DNA of 64,000 nt. It comes from Huiozyma naganishii CBS 8797. Its lineage: Eukaryota; Ascomycota; Saccharomycetes; Saccharomycetales; Saccharomycetaceae. The stretch spans positions 757,604 through 821,603 of the forward strand of contig NC_035922.1 of NCBI RefSeq assembly GCF_000348985.1, in the 5' to 3' direction. The position numbers and the translations under genes were made by a program. The notes beneath the pieces are model-generated. The model worked only from the letters and a program-made list of their open reading frames with translations, did no database searches and was not told the origin of the DNA. Shown piece after piece: positions 10,097-19,830 of the stretch. How positions within the stretch are numbered: position 1 is the stretch's first letter; each line of letters opens with the position of its first letter.

Positions 10097-10106
10097 CATG
10101 TATATA
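10097..10106 (+). promoter_or_regulatory. Puf3-type site in AIM36 3' UTR
   Basis: CATGTATATA matches the Puf3 element. It begins about 31 bases after the AIM36 stop codon, on the sense strand. The site lies in a TA repeat, so the match is somewhat less telling than those after MRPS8 and RSM25. Confidence 0.5.
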
Positions 10107-10247
10107 TATCTCATCGGGGCTCTCTACAATGCCATCGCATGCCTCAATACATTTTTCTCATGCAGAAAGCAAAAAAGCAAACAAACAAAACAATATAATG
10201 AAACAGCCGTATGGCACTACATTTGACAAGAAACATTGAAGGGGACC

Positions 10248-10988
10248 ATGTCTCATTCGGTGAGTGTTCTACCGTACTTGGTCAAATTTGCGCCAAAAAC
10301 TCCTCATCAATTTGATGGATATATCAACGTGCACTCTTTTGATCTGGATCACACGTTGATCAGACCTAAGAGACCCAAAGCGACCTTTGGAAACGCGCCA
10401 CACGATTGGAAGTTCATGGAATATGATACCGGACCAGCGATAAATAAACTGGTTGAGATATTAAAGGCTGACACACATGCATGCTTTGTGATATTCACAA
10501 ATCAAGGTGGTGTATTGGCGGATCCATCAACCTCTAAGAGTTTCCTGAACTTTGAAAAGAAGATCTTGCTTATTCTGAAAGCAGTCGAGGCAGTTGACTC
10601 TGGGGAAGAATTTCTTAACAGACTGTGGATATATTCTTCTACGAAAAAACCCGCTGCATTATCTAAAAAGATACCAACTCTGAATTCGAAGCCCGGTAAG
10701 GTAAATAAACACAGTACTTCTGGAAAATCCAATTTGAAACCCCTAGCTGCATTGATTTTACTCTCTGAAAAGTTTGACGAGATGAGGAAACCAGCAACTG
10801 GTTTATTTGTTGAATGTAATAGAGATCTTAAAGAGATACTTAGCCCAACAGATGGCCCAGTGAACTGGAAATACTACTGTGGGGATGCTGCGGGGAGATC
10901 TACAGATTTCAGTGATTCTGACAAAATCTTCGCATTAAATACTGGAGTTTCATTCAAGGTACCTGAGGATATATTTAATAAAAAGTAA
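10248..10988 (+). CDS. TPP1: Polynucleotide 3'-phosphatase
   Basis: Tpp1 removes 3'-phosphates from DNA ends left by oxidative damage or by Tdp1 and other enzymes, so that repair synthesis and ligation can proceed. The 246-residue protein is a HAD-family phosphatase like the phosphatase half of human PNKP, without a kinase domain. Motif I is FDLDHTLI with Asp32 (nucleophile) and Asp34. Motif II lies in VIFTNQGG. Motif III is the GDAAGRSTDFSDSD segment near the C-terminus. The start is the ATG at 10248; the in-frame TTG upstream was rejected. Lengths and neighbours match YMR156C (238 residues). An insertion rich in Lys/Ser near residues 135-165 is the main difference I see. Confidence 0.94.
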   Translation: MSHSVSVLPYLVKFAPKTPHQFDGYINVHSFDLDHTLIRPKRPKATFGNAPHDWKFMEYDTGPAINKLVEILKADTHACFVIFTNQGGVLADPSTSKSFLNFEKKILLILKAVEAVDSGEEFLNRLWIYSSTKKPAALSKKIPTLNSKPGKVNKHSTSGKSNLKPLAALILLSEKFDEMRKPATGLFVECNRDLKEILSPTDGPVNWKYYCGDAAGRSTDFSDSDKIFALNTGVSFKVPEDIFNKK

Positions 10989-11017
10989 GTCTATAAAGAC
11001 GTAAAAACAAACGTTTT

Positions 11018-12748
11018 TCATGGTTGTCGACGCTCTTGTTTATTTTTCAGATAGTTCATTAATATAAGTGTGGATGTAATGAAAGCAGCAAACAAGGCAA
11101 AACCTTCAATAACGCGGAACGTATGAGCATAACATTCAACTCCAACTTTGCATATAGTATCACCTGCTGCTGTGTTTAAAGTAAGGTCGCTTGCCAAAAT
11201 AGTGGAAAACAACTTCACTGAGGGTAAACCTCCGGTTGTTATGATGCCCCACAAGGTACTGAAGCTCGATGTTCCGAATGTGTCCGCTACAATAGAAGGG
11301 AAAGTACCAAACATGATCCCGAAGGCATATCCAAAAAAAATTGAGGAAAAATACAGTTCTTGCAAATCAAAACCTGCACCATTTTGCTGTGCGATTGGTG
11401 GTGCCTCGGAAACTTTCATTGCACCAAATGCAAACAGGAGCGATGCACTAAAAATATTCCAAAGACGTTGAGAGTTATATCGTTTAACCAGCATATCGGA
11501 TATTGGACCTGATGAGAGTCTACCTAAAAAAGATGCAAACGAAATCAGAGCAACATGCGATGCTTGTAGTTTTGTGGCGTTGAAGTTGGGCGGTAATTTA
11601 TAACCCATAGAATTGATCTGTGCTTGCAGAATAAAACCAACGGAGTAAATATATGTTTGTCCGATTCCTTGCAAGGTAGCAACAATGATACAATATGCTA
11701 TAAAGATCGGTGATTTGATACAATCCCACACCGGTTTATCCACTGAGCTTGAATATTTGTAATCTTCATTTCTTTCTGTTTCCTGATATTCCTGATCCAA
11801 GCTTTGCAGTTCAATAGACTGCTGCTCGAATGATGTAGATCTCCCTTCTCTAACGGTGGAATAATTTTTTCTTGAAGGAGGCGTCTCAGCATGATAATGC
11901 AATTTTGTATTCGATCGGTACGTACTTAGGGAAAACAAACGCGCAATGGAAAACGTTCTTGAGATATTCTTTGTTAAAGAGTTGCCAATAGGCGATTGCC
12001 TATCTGTAATGACATTCAAATCAGACGGGGTCACCTCGATTCGATCACTTCCATCAGATTTGGTTGGGGATAACAACAAGCCAGTAGTCACTGTCCCAAG
12101 AACGGTATTCTCGTCTTCACCAGATTTAACGGAGCTTAATTGTCCAAGGTGCTTTCGGTTCCCAAATTCGAAGTCCCATATATTCAAGGTAAAGACCCCC
12201 CCAAAGATCATGGACGAGCATGCAACCAATAAAAATAAGAACGTGGCAGCTGTCTTATCCTTAAACAACCTAGAACACAGGAAAGAAAACAACAAGCCAG
12301 AGAGACCGTATAATGACACGGGGAATGCAGCTGCTGTGCCTCTTCTGTTTGGAAAGTTCGCAGTGCAAACCTTCATGGCCGCGTAGAAACCGGAAACAGA
12401 TCCAAACCCCACCAACACAAGAGCGAAAGATACCAACAGAACTTTAGAGAGCATATACCTGTAACAGATGTACAGTATTAAGTATGCGAAGAATGTACAG
12501 ACAGAACCGATCAGACATGATAACTTCGGGCTTATATCGACAACCATACCGGCGACTGCACCTAACAACGCACTCCCAATATTGATCGACAATGCAATGT
12601 TACTGCTTTGTTTGATCGGGATATTGCATCGAGATAGTAGCTGAGGCGCGTAATATGAGTACAAATAAGGAGTACCAGCTCCTAGTGCGACGATGTTACT
12701 TCCTATAAAGCTCTTCCACAAGAGTGATGGGGGTGGTGATCTCACCAT
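11018..12748 (-). CDS. Major-facilitator transporter, YMR155W-like
   Basis: This predicted membrane transporter has no known substrate. The 576-residue protein has about six membrane segments in the first 190 residues, then a long hydrophilic loop (about 195-340) rich in Ser/Thr/Glu, then six more membrane segments. It starts MVRSPPPSLLWKSFIGSNIVALGAGTPY, typical of the fungal nodulin-like MFS subgroup. Order and orientation match YMR155W between TPP1 and RIM13. The TTG codon just before the ATG was not taken as a start. The 3' end lies only about 30 bp from the converging TPP1. Confidence 0.9.
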   Translation of the reverse strand: MVRSPPPSLLWKSFIGSNIVALGAGTPYLYSYYAPQLLSRCNIPIKQSSNIALSINIGSALLGAVAGMVVDISPKLSCLIGSVCTFFAYLILYICYRYMLSKVLLVSFALVLVGFGSVSGFYAAMKVCTANFPNRRGTAAAFPVSLYGLSGLLFSFLCSRLFKDKTAATFLFLLVACSSMIFGGVFTLNIWDFEFGNRKHLGQLSSVKSGEDENTVLGTVTTGLLLSPTKSDGSDRIEVTPSDLNVITDRQSPIGNSLTKNISRTFSIARLFSLSTYRSNTKLHYHAETPPSRKNYSTVREGRSTSFEQQSIELQSLDQEYQETERNEDYKYSSSVDKPVWDCIKSPIFIAYCIIVATLQGIGQTYIYSVGFILQAQINSMGYKLPPNFNATKLQASHVALISFASFLGRLSSGPISDMLVKRYNSQRLWNIFSASLLFAFGAMKVSEAPPIAQQNGAGFDLQELYFSSIFFGYAFGIMFGTFPSIVADTFGTSSFSTLWGIITTGGLPSVKLFSTILASDLTLNTAAGDTICKVGVECYAHTFRVIEGFALFAAFITSTLILMNYLKNKQERRQP

Positions 12749-13113
12749 CAATCGCTATCTTACTTTTATTTGTAGCCACACAGCTATAGAATAACAGTAA
12801 AAATATGCGGGAACACTTGTAATTGACTTTTACTGTGCCTCTTATTGTGTCATCATATAGGATTTTCCAATCACCCATTCTTTTAAATCTCTGAATTCGC
12901 ATTTGAAAATAAAAACTGTTATGCGCATCCTTTAAGATAGATATAGAGATGGAAATTTGGTATATTTAAATAGTTCAAAGAGTAAAAGACCCTCGACAGG
13001 TGACACTACTGTATGACCATCTACTCAGAGGATACTCTGGTACATATCCTTTTGGATTAAGTTTAGACCCGTATTAGCGAAGCGGTGTTCTAGTTCTTTC
13101 GAAGAATTCGAAA
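12749..13113. other. YMR155W-like/RIM13 divergent promoter region
   Basis: This 365-bp AT-rich region lies between two divergent genes. A minus-strand open stretch (to about 12902) overlaps the transporter start but does not look conserved. Nothing else was recognised. Confidence 0.5.
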
Positions 13114-15279
13114 ATGGAAAGTATATCTGCCTACAAAAGCGGTGCTATTGTGGAGCATGCTGATATATGGGATGACGTTAATTGTTTGTGGGGATACATT
13201 TATGAAGACCGAAAAGCTGAGAAGTGCTCTATACAATTCCATTCTTTATTACAACGAGCTCAGCGGACAAAAGATCCTCGACTGGTGAAATGCCTAATGT
13301 CACTAAATGCAGCAATGAAGAGTACCGACAATGAGCGAAAACTTTTACTGCGAACGTCCAAAGTAGGCCAAAAATTATACCTACCGATAAATATCCATAA
13401 TGCAACACCAATTCCTCAAAACCCAGAGTCAAATTGTGTTTCCCTAGGAGCAGCAAACAATTTAAGCTTGAAATATCGATTTCTCAAAACTTTAACTGCC
13501 GATCCCAATTACGATGCTATACAACAGTCACCAGATATTCCAGATTGCTCTTTAGTGGCGTCACTTATTAACATTAGAAAGTCATCAATTAACCTACCCC
13601 CAATTGAACTACTTCCAACTATGCACTATAACATTAACTTACATTTCAACGGATCTGACGAGAGGTTGGTTTCTGTTGATCCGAAAAACATACCAACAAC
13701 TGAGGACAGTTCCCAATTATCTTTAAGGAGTTCAAATATTGAGGATAAAATTGTGGAATTAGCGTATTTACAAGTCATAGGTGGAACATATATGGCAGAG
13801 GGTTCAAATGCTGCGATTGATACCTTCAGAATTACTGGTTTTCTACCAGAAGTGGTTGTTAGCACTAAATATGACTTCAAAACACTAAAGAATTTCTTTA
13901 ACAGTGGGTCTTGCCTGATGGCAGTTGGCACTGGCAAAGAATCTGGGGCATTACGTGACACGTTGCTGGCCAACCATGACTACTGTATTGAATACATTGA
14001 TACAGATAACAAAGAAATTTCATTACTAGATCCGTTGGATTCAGAACTCCGCATCAAAATATCTGCAGATGACTTTCGAAGGAAAATCCAACAGGTGTAC
14101 ATTAACTGGGACTATCACCAACTTTTTGCCCACAGACAATCGTTCACCTTTTTTTACGATTCGGCTCAGTGCAATAAGTTTAGTAGCAATATCGACAAAC
14201 CGCTGTTTGAAGTGGTCAATACTTCGACTGGGCGTGAATCTGTTTGGATATTACTTGAAACGCATATAAGTGAGAGCAAAGAGGCCCGCACCCAAGATAT
14301 TGCCTACTTGACGAATTATTTTGATAGTGATATTTTCAAAAAAATATACATACCTGAAGGTTCAGCAGCGGACCTCGGATTGCATTTGCTCAAACTTGAA
14401 TTAAAACCTCTTGAAAAGTATAAATTGCTATGCTATTCTAGCAGTTCGCATTATTTCACCATCCATTTGCATTCCATTTTACCAAATATCAAATTTACAA
14501 GAGCATCACAAAGACGTAATGCAGCTTCTGTCCATTTTGAGGAAGAGATATCAAGCTTGAATACGACATACGCCTCTCCTTACTATTTCACCAATCCAGC
14601 ATTTAAGCTGAAAATTGAAAATCCAAAGGGAACAAAAGCCCCACTTAATGTGGATCTACAACTGCTTTCTGAGATGAAACACCTTCCATTGAACCTCCAG
14701 ATATTTGAATATTCTGATTGGCGGCTACAGAAACCCATCTTGTTTGACAACTATTACGACCCTCAGCATTATAACAGGTTTGGACTCCCGCTGAATACAA
14801 GCATCGATTACGTAGTGGTGTGTTCGTGCCAGAGTGACCTTGTTTCTCACGAGTCCTTTAAATTGGTGGCTTCTACCAGCTCGAGCAAAGAAGAATGTAC
14901 GATGACATTGGAACAGGTTTCGTTGAAATATGGCGGACTCCTACACCAACAGTCGATGAATATTCTATTTGAGCAAGGGAGAACAAGAGTAAAAGTATCT
15001 TTAGCATGTGACCATAACAATGAGTACTTAATTCGTGTGATACCTGACCCTGGAACCTCCGTCGGTGTCGCGTGTAGTATTTTTGAGGAAAAAACACACT
15101 CGGAGATATACCACGACAAACAGTTTTACGATAAAGGTATACTCATCCCTCATTTACGCATCGACCAGACGCATTCACCGGTGCTTCTCTTGGAACTGGA
15201 GGATATTCCGCTAACAGAGGCGAAATTTTCCATATTTGTTGGTTCCCGGTGGAAGGTTACGTTGTCTCCTCATCCGTAA
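13114..15279 (+). CDS. RIM13: Calpain-like protease of the Rim101 alkaline pH pathway
   Basis: Rim13 is the cysteine protease that cleaves and activates the transcription factor Rim101 in response to alkaline pH, on an ESCRT-III/Rim20 platform at endosomal membranes. The 721-residue protein matches the length of S. cerevisiae Rim13 (727). The catalytic Cys is in PDCSLVASL (Cys145), the catalytic His in the NHDY motif near residue 290, and the third polar residue in the following LLDPLDSE segment. The C-terminal half is the beta-rich calpain-like domain. It is divergent from the YMR155W-like gene, as in S. cerevisiae YMR154C. Confidence 0.93.
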   Translation: MESISAYKSGAIVEHADIWDDVNCLWGYIYEDRKAEKCSIQFHSLLQRAQRTKDPRLVKCLMSLNAAMKSTDNERKLLLRTSKVGQKLYLPINIHNATPIPQNPESNCVSLGAANNLSLKYRFLKTLTADPNYDAIQQSPDIPDCSLVASLINIRKSSINLPPIELLPTMHYNINLHFNGSDERLVSVDPKNIPTTEDSSQLSLRSSNIEDKIVELAYLQVIGGTYMAEGSNAAIDTFRITGFLPEVVVSTKYDFKTLKNFFNSGSCLMAVGTGKESGALRDTLLANHDYCIEYIDTDNKEISLLDPLDSELRIKISADDFRRKIQQVYINWDYHQLFAHRQSFTFFYDSAQCNKFSSNIDKPLFEVVNTSTGRESVWILLETHISESKEARTQDIAYLTNYFDSDIFKKIYIPEGSAADLGLHLLKLELKPLEKYKLLCYSSSSHYFTIHLHSILPNIKFTRASQRRNAASVHFEEEISSLNTTYASPYYFTNPAFKLKIENPKGTKAPLNVDLQLLSEMKHLPLNLQIFEYSDWRLQKPILFDNYYDPQHYNRFGLPLNTSIDYVVVCSCQSDLVSHESFKLVASTSSSKEECTMTLEQVSLKYGGLLHQQSMNILFEQGRTRVKVSLACDHNNEYLIRVIPDPGTSVGVACSIFEEKTHSEIYHDKQFYDKGILIPHLRIDQTHSPVLLLELEDIPLTEAKFSIFVGSRWKVTLSPHP

Positions 15280-15388
15280 ACCACGGATGCCAATCGACAT
15301 TAATGTTAGTTACGTATTATGCAGCATCATATACAAATATATATATATATCCTCAAAAGCGTATACACAGAACAACTACAGCCGTGTA

Positions 15389-16915
15389 TCACAGGTCGTT
15401 CCAACCGAACAACCAGTTGCTCAAAGCGTGAACAACGCCTGTTTGCTGTTGTTTCGAGTTGGAGTCTTGCTGGCGTAATCTGTCCTCCAAATTCTGAAGG
15501 AAGTGATACTTGTTGTCATCTGTATTATGCAGGAACAGTGACTTGCCATCCTTGACTGTCAACTTCTTGGTGAACGGGAGACAATTTTGTGTAGCATTGA
15601 CACGAGATGGGAATGTGCTACCGTTATCTCCCTGTGCTTTCCTCTCCGTTGTATCACCGCGTTGATTCAGTACTGAATTCGAGTTTTGTTGTTGCTGTGA
15701 TTGAGGTTGCTGGTGTGGAATGACCGCCGCTATCGATGGCATCTCCCCAATGTTATCACTTGCTTCGATCTTACACGAGGCCAACTGTTCCACTGTTTTC
15801 TTACTGTATGGGATGCATCCTATCGGGGCCCCACCCTGAACGGTCCCGTTCTCCTGTAGCGCACGTAGTGCAGATGCCTCCGAGTCGTATGTGAGCTTCA
15901 CCCACCCGTCCCCTGTGTATATAGGGTATTTTCTGGCCTTGACGTTTTCTTTACCGCCGCGCTTCAGGTTCGCGATATCCACACCCGAGGGGCTTCTAAG
16001 TACTTCAAAATCTTCCAAGATGTTCCCAAAGTGAGAGAAATGCTCAATAATGCGATTTGAAATGGACTCTGGATACCCAAACACTATTACTGAGCTCTCG
16101 TAAGATTCCTTTGTCATTCCCAAGGTTCTCGTTTCACCCGAGGCAGACTCCCCATCTGTTGCCGTCGATGGCGCTACCCCTGTTGCATTCTCTTTCTGTG
16201 AGAGTCCCTTGGAATCCTTCTTACCTCCAAATATCCCACCGCTCTTATTATTTGAACCGCTGTCCTTGCCAAACACGCTGCGTGGGGTCCCCGTATGCTG
16301 TTGTTCATGCGGCGCAGGAGATGACCAAAAACTGGTCAACTGGTTCCCATCAAGATAGCTTTTGTCTGGCAGCATCGTGGAGACATCTCCCCTTGCCCCA
16401 CTGGACCCTTCCTCCTCGCGTTGCCAATCGAGGATCGACAGCGTAGGAGGCACGTCCCCCGTGTCGTTGAGTATGGCCTCTGGATTGAACGTGTTTTTGA
16501 GAGACTGATTAGGCGTCGCATCGTGCCCGCTGTGCTGTTTCCTAGAGCCAAAAGTGACGCTGCTGAACCCTGCTGCGTTCGCCGTGTCCGTCTTCCCCGT
16601 ACCTGCCATTGCGGACGCCGCATCCCCATCGCCCGAAGACCTAAGCGACCTCTTCACTATACTCTGAGGGATTGTCCTCTTCCGTGGATTATTGAACCAC
16701 GCCGGGTCCTTTTGCTCCTGCTGTTGCAAAGGTTGCGTGTTAAAGGACATACTGTTGGGGATCGTTTGCATCCCTAGAATGAAGGTGTTCTCCTGCTGTG
16801 TGCCCTGTCCCTGCTGCATCTGGTGCTGCGACTGCTGTGAGTGTTGCTGCTGTTGGAGGGGCTGCTGTGTGGAGAGAACAGCCACGTTGGCGAACCTGTT
16901 GTTAGCATCTTGCAT
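15389..16915 (-). CDS. NUP53: Nucleoporin Nup53 (Nup35 family)
   Basis: Nup53 links the inner ring of the nuclear pore to the pore membrane and also binds the karyopherin Kap121. The 508-residue protein has a Gln-rich N-terminus encoded by CAG/CAA repeats (about 15-75) and a low-complexity Ser/Gly-rich middle. A Nup35-type RRM lies at about 280-390 (SSVIVFGYPESISNRIIEHFSHFGNILEDFEVL), and the protein ends in a short amphipathic helix, ALSNWLFGW, typical of the membrane-binding C-terminus. ASM4/NUP59 is the paralogue. The neighbours RIM13 and YIM1 point to NUP53 (YMR153W). Confidence 0.92.
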   Translation of the reverse strand: MQDANNRFANVAVLSTQQPLQQQQHSQQSQHQMQQGQGTQQENTFILGMQTIPNSMSFNTQPLQQQEQKDPAWFNNPRKRTIPQSIVKRSLRSSGDGDAASAMAGTGKTDTANAAGFSSVTFGSRKQHSGHDATPNQSLKNTFNPEAILNDTGDVPPTLSILDWQREEEGSSGARGDVSTMLPDKSYLDGNQLTSFWSSPAPHEQQHTGTPRSVFGKDSGSNNKSGGIFGGKKDSKGLSQKENATGVAPSTATDGESASGETRTLGMTKESYESSVIVFGYPESISNRIIEHFSHFGNILEDFEVLRSPSGVDIANLKRGGKENVKARKYPIYTGDGWVKLTYDSEASALRALQENGTVQGGAPIGCIPYSKKTVEQLASCKIEASDNIGEMPSIAAVIPHQQPQSQQQQNSNSVLNQRGDTTERKAQGDNGSTFPSRVNATQNCLPFTKKLTVKDGKSLFLHNTDDNKYHFLQNLEDRLRQQDSNSKQQQTGVVHALSNWLFGWNDL

Positions 16916-17206
16916 TGTTAAAACAAGTATGGAAAAAGGTCAAATGTGCAACACAACGTAAAAAAAAAGCAAACAGAGGTAAGCAATATATTTGAACCTG
17001 AGGGACAAAGCGGTTATGCAATTGACTGATCTCAAAGGTGCTGGTATGTTCCTACTCTTTGTTATACAGATGGCTGTTTGTATTTTCAATTTTGATGAAT
17101 CGAAGAAATGAATAAAAAAAATTTTTATGTACTTTTTTTTGAGTTCTGGGTAACAAAAGAATCAACAATTGTGATAGCGCCGCTAAAGAGCGCTGCAACA
17201 GTTCGA

Positions 17207-18301
17207 CTAATCCTCGCACACTCTCACAAGGACCTTACCCTTGGCCTTGTTGGTCTTGAGACGGTCGATAGCTTTCTGGAAGTCTTTGAAAGAGAACGCA
17301 GAATCGATCACGGGAGTGAATTGTCCCTTCTGGATCATGATGCTTGCCAATTCCATGGCCCCAGACTCGTTCGCGCAAAACGAGTGAGAGAAGTTGAATT
17401 TCCTCCATGGGTTGAAGATACGGATCGCATCTTTGTAAGGGATGATATCCTTGTAGTGCTGTTCGCTGCGCTGGTACTTCAATTTCCCGTCCCCCGCGAT
17501 CGTGTTGTAGTACGAGTGTTCACCGATGGGTTTCAACAGCTCTTGGATCACTGGGTAGTACTCCGAGGTGCCCACGGAGTCGAAGATGAGGTCGAACTTG
17601 CCGTGCTCCTTGACGTACTCGCGGATCTTGTCCATCTTCCCCGGCTGGTCGTACGGGATCAGCACGTCGAACCCGGCTTTCTTGTTGTACTCGACGGAAC
17701 TGGACGAACAAGTCCCCACCACACTGCGGATCCCTAGTCTGCTCTTGCAGATCTGGATCAGACACTGGGACACGGCAGTGGAGGCGCCGTTCACGAGGAT
17801 CCGGGATTCCGGTGTCCATGCCTGCTTCTTGTGGAAGAGCACCGCGTACGCGGTCCCAAACACGAGCGGGTACGATGCACACAAGTCCCACTGGGTCCAT
17901 TCCCCTATGTTATCTTTGAAGTGTTGCATGTGTGACAGCGAGAGTTGTTTCTGCGGGTTCAAGATCAGGTAATTCGTCATGGCACCCCTTTCGCCGAGTA
18001 GATGCTGGTAGTTCCCGTTAATGTGGTCCCCCACGTTCCATTTTGGGTTTACTTTGGCACCCTTCCTTACCACTTCCCCTGAAAAATCCCTCGAGTAAGT
18101 CTCCAACCCTGACCCTGAGACCCAGGGACTACAGAAGTCGTGGACGAAGAAATCGATTGGGTTGAGGGCGACGGAGTGGACTTTCACGACAAGCTCTGTG
18201 TCTGAGTAGCAGGTGTCCAGGTTGAGCTCCCGCGTGGTGATAGCAGCTGGGGTTGAGTTGTTTACGAAGGTGACTGACTTCTGTGTCACAGTGGCGGACA
18301 T
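17207..18301 (-). CDS. YIM1: Zinc-free medium-chain dehydrogenase/reductase Yim1
   Basis: Yim1 belongs to the quinone-oxidoreductase branch of the MDR superfamily. S. cerevisiae Yim1 is found in lipid particles and mitochondria and affects sensitivity to DNA-damaging agents, but its reaction is not known. The 364-residue protein has the N-terminal GroES-like fold (VKVHSVALNPIDFFVHDF, about 36-53) and a Rossmann region near 165-250 (ILVNGASTAVSQCLIQI). The C-terminus reads KDFQKAIDRLKTNKAKGKVLVRV, as in most quinone-oxidoreductase-like proteins. The structural zinc Cys cluster is absent. Base composition is GC-richer than most neighbours. The gene order NUP53-YIM1 equals YMR153W-YMR152W and ends the chrXIII-type block. 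Confidence 0.9.
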   Translation of the reverse strand: MSATVTQKSVTFVNNSTPAAITTRELNLDTCYSDTELVVKVHSVALNPIDFFVHDFCSPWVSGSGLETYSRDFSGEVVRKGAKVNPKWNVGDHINGNYQHLLGERGAMTNYLILNPQKQLSLSHMQHFKDNIGEWTQWDLCASYPLVFGTAYAVLFHKKQAWTPESRILVNGASTAVSQCLIQICKSRLGIRSVVGTCSSSSVEYNKKAGFDVLIPYDQPGKMDKIREYVKEHGKFDLIFDSVGTSEYYPVIQELLKPIGEHSYYNTIAGDGKLKYQRSEQHYKDIIPYKDAIRIFNPWRKFNFSHSFCANESGAMELASIMIQKGQFTPVIDSAFSFKDFQKAIDRLKTNKAKGKVLVRVCED

Positions 18302-18669
18302 GGTTTGTTATTGGTGTAGTAGCAGAAATATCGAAAACAAATCCCTGTTCTAAGTGGCAAATAAGTGTTGTGTTATTATTATTATTATTATTATCATATA
18401 TATATGTATAAGAGATGTGTAATAAGATGTCACAGCCCATCCCGTTACATAATCACGAGAGGCTAAAAAAAAAAGGAAAAAAAAGAAGAAGAAGGAAAAA
18501 AAAGAAGGAGAAGGAACAAAAAAATAAGGATGCTGCCAGACACCCAAGATACTGATACTTTCCCATCTCCCACTTGACTGCAGGATAGGATGAGGGGGCT
18601 GCGTGTCTCCCCTTACCTCTAAACTCTGCTCCCGAATGTTATCAAAGAATAAAAAATCAAAGATGGCCG
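18302..18669. other. YIM1 promoter / NCE103 downstream region
   Basis: No gene is seen. It holds an (ATT)n microsatellite at 18373-18394, a short TA run after it, and a purine-only style tract of A with GAA/GGA blocks at about 18465-18530. Confidence 0.6.
18465..18530 (+). repeat. Polypurine tract (A-rich with GAA/GGA)
   Basis: About 65 bases contain almost only A and G (a single C near 18517, a single T near 18526). Such tracts in yeast promoters disfavour nucleosomes, and on the other strand they read as a pyrimidine tract. Here it lies between the NCE103 stop and the YIM1 start. Confidence 0.7.
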
Positions 18670-19341
18670 TCATATTTGCTTGTTTGCCACTGTATCGTCC
18701 AACTCAATCTTGTCGACCAAACCTGTGTCCACATTGTAGATGAGCCCATAAAAGTTTATTTCTGGCCCTGCACTCTTCATCGTTGGCAATTCTTGCAACT
18801 TTGCAATTTGTCTCTTAACGTTCAAAATGGCCAATTTCTTCCCCAATGCCAACAGGTCCGTTTCCTCCTCTCCAGCAAGGTTGTGCACTCCATCGAACAA
18901 CTCTTGTATATCTTCCAAGTATTTGTAGAGGGTACCACACTGCTGACTAGGTTTCTCGAGAGCTTGTCTCTGTCCCAATATGCAAGTGTTTATCCCGCCA
19001 CAGTCTGTGTGCCCACAAACGACTATATCCTTGACACCAAGACAGTGTACTGCGTACTCCAACGCGGCCTGTGTAGACAAATCATTCTCCTGGAACACAT
19101 TTGCCACTGTCTTCACCGTGAAAACGTCACCTTGTTTGAAGCCAAGACAGGACTCGTTGTACCGAGCGTCAGAACACCCGAGAAAGAATGTATGTGGGTT
19201 ATGTTTCGCAACAGCCAGCGGCGTAAACACTTTAGAGTTCTCTTGCTTCGTTGCTTGAACCCATTGTTCGTTGTGCGCCAGCAAAGGATGTTCCCCGTTG
19301 TAAGTTTGTGGAAATAGGTTAGCAGTAATATCTTTCCCCAT
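18670..19341 (-). CDS. NCE103: Beta-class carbonic anhydrase
   Basis: This enzyme converts CO2 and water to bicarbonate, needed for carboxylations (pyruvate carboxylase, acetyl-CoA carboxylase, carbamoyl phosphate) when cells grow in air. The 223-residue protein has the beta-class zinc ligands Cys56, His111 and Cys114 (CSDAR and CGHTDCGG motifs) with the Asp58-Arg60 dyad. The length is close to S. cerevisiae Nce103 (221). In S. cerevisiae NCE103 (YNL036W) is next to IDH1 (YNL037C). Here FMC1 and a dead transposon separate the two. The promoter has a perfect ATF/CREB site (19802-19809), in line with CO2-dependent control by Cst6. Its leader is CA-rich. Confidence 0.96.
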   Translation of the reverse strand: MGKDITANLFPQTYNGEHPLLAHNEQWVQATKQENSKVFTPLAVAKHNPHTFFLGCSDARYNESCLGFKQGDVFTVKTVANVFQENDLSTQAALEYAVHCLGVKDIVVCGHTDCGGINTCILGQRQALEKPSQQCGTLYKYLEDIQELFDGVHNLAGEEETDLLALGKKLAILNVKRQIAKLQELPTMKSAGPEINFYGLIYNVDTGLVDKIELDDTVANKQI

Positions 19342-19801
19342 TGTGAATGTGTTGTGTGTGTGTTGTGTGTGTGTGTGCTTTACTTTAGACTATATGCACC
19401 AAGACAAGATGCCACAGACAAACCACGACCAATTTGATTGCATTGAATCACAGGTTTATATACACAACCTCAGGGATGTACGAGAAGAAGAAGAATGAGC
19501 CACCCTCGAAGCGCAAAGAAGACTGATGACTTCCACCCTGTGAACACACACCCAACTCATAATGATGTAAATGTCTAGTAATACTGCCCTGCGATTGCGT
19601 GGGTAGTTGCCCCCACTTTCTTTTCTTTACCTCTTTTCGGGTGTTTTTTCCCGCCATTGTCTTCTTGTTTCTCTTCGCTGCGCGTGATGAAATGTGCGCT
19701 CACAGAACGCAGCGCACAGCCCTTATCGCGTGTTCCTCGAACCGTCCACGGCTGCTACGGCGGGTTCTGTGCGGGCTCACGCGCGCCCCTTTCCATAACG
19801 T

Positions 19802-19809
19802 TGACGTCA
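19802..19809 (+). promoter_or_regulatory. ATF/CREB (Cst6-type) site upstream of NCE103
   Basis: The palindrome TGACGTCA, inside TTGACGTCAA, is a perfect ATF/CREB site. It lies about 460 bp upstream of the NCE103 ATG. In S. cerevisiae and Candida the bZIP factors Cst6/Rca1 bind TGACGTMA in this promoter and induce carbonic anhydrase at low CO2. Use by the same factor here is inferred from that. Confidence 0.65.
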
Positions 19810-19830
19810 ATCGCGGAAAGGGGTTTCGTC

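Noticed and set aside
17108..17737. 209-codon plus-strand ORF antisense to YIM1
   Set aside because: It is a shadow of a GC-rich coding region. YIM1 on the other strand is complete and syntenic.
18676..19317. 213-codon plus-strand ORF antisense to NCE103
   Set aside because: It lies wholly inside the carbonic anhydrase gene, whose zinc ligands and length are intact. The antisense product has no recognisable feature.
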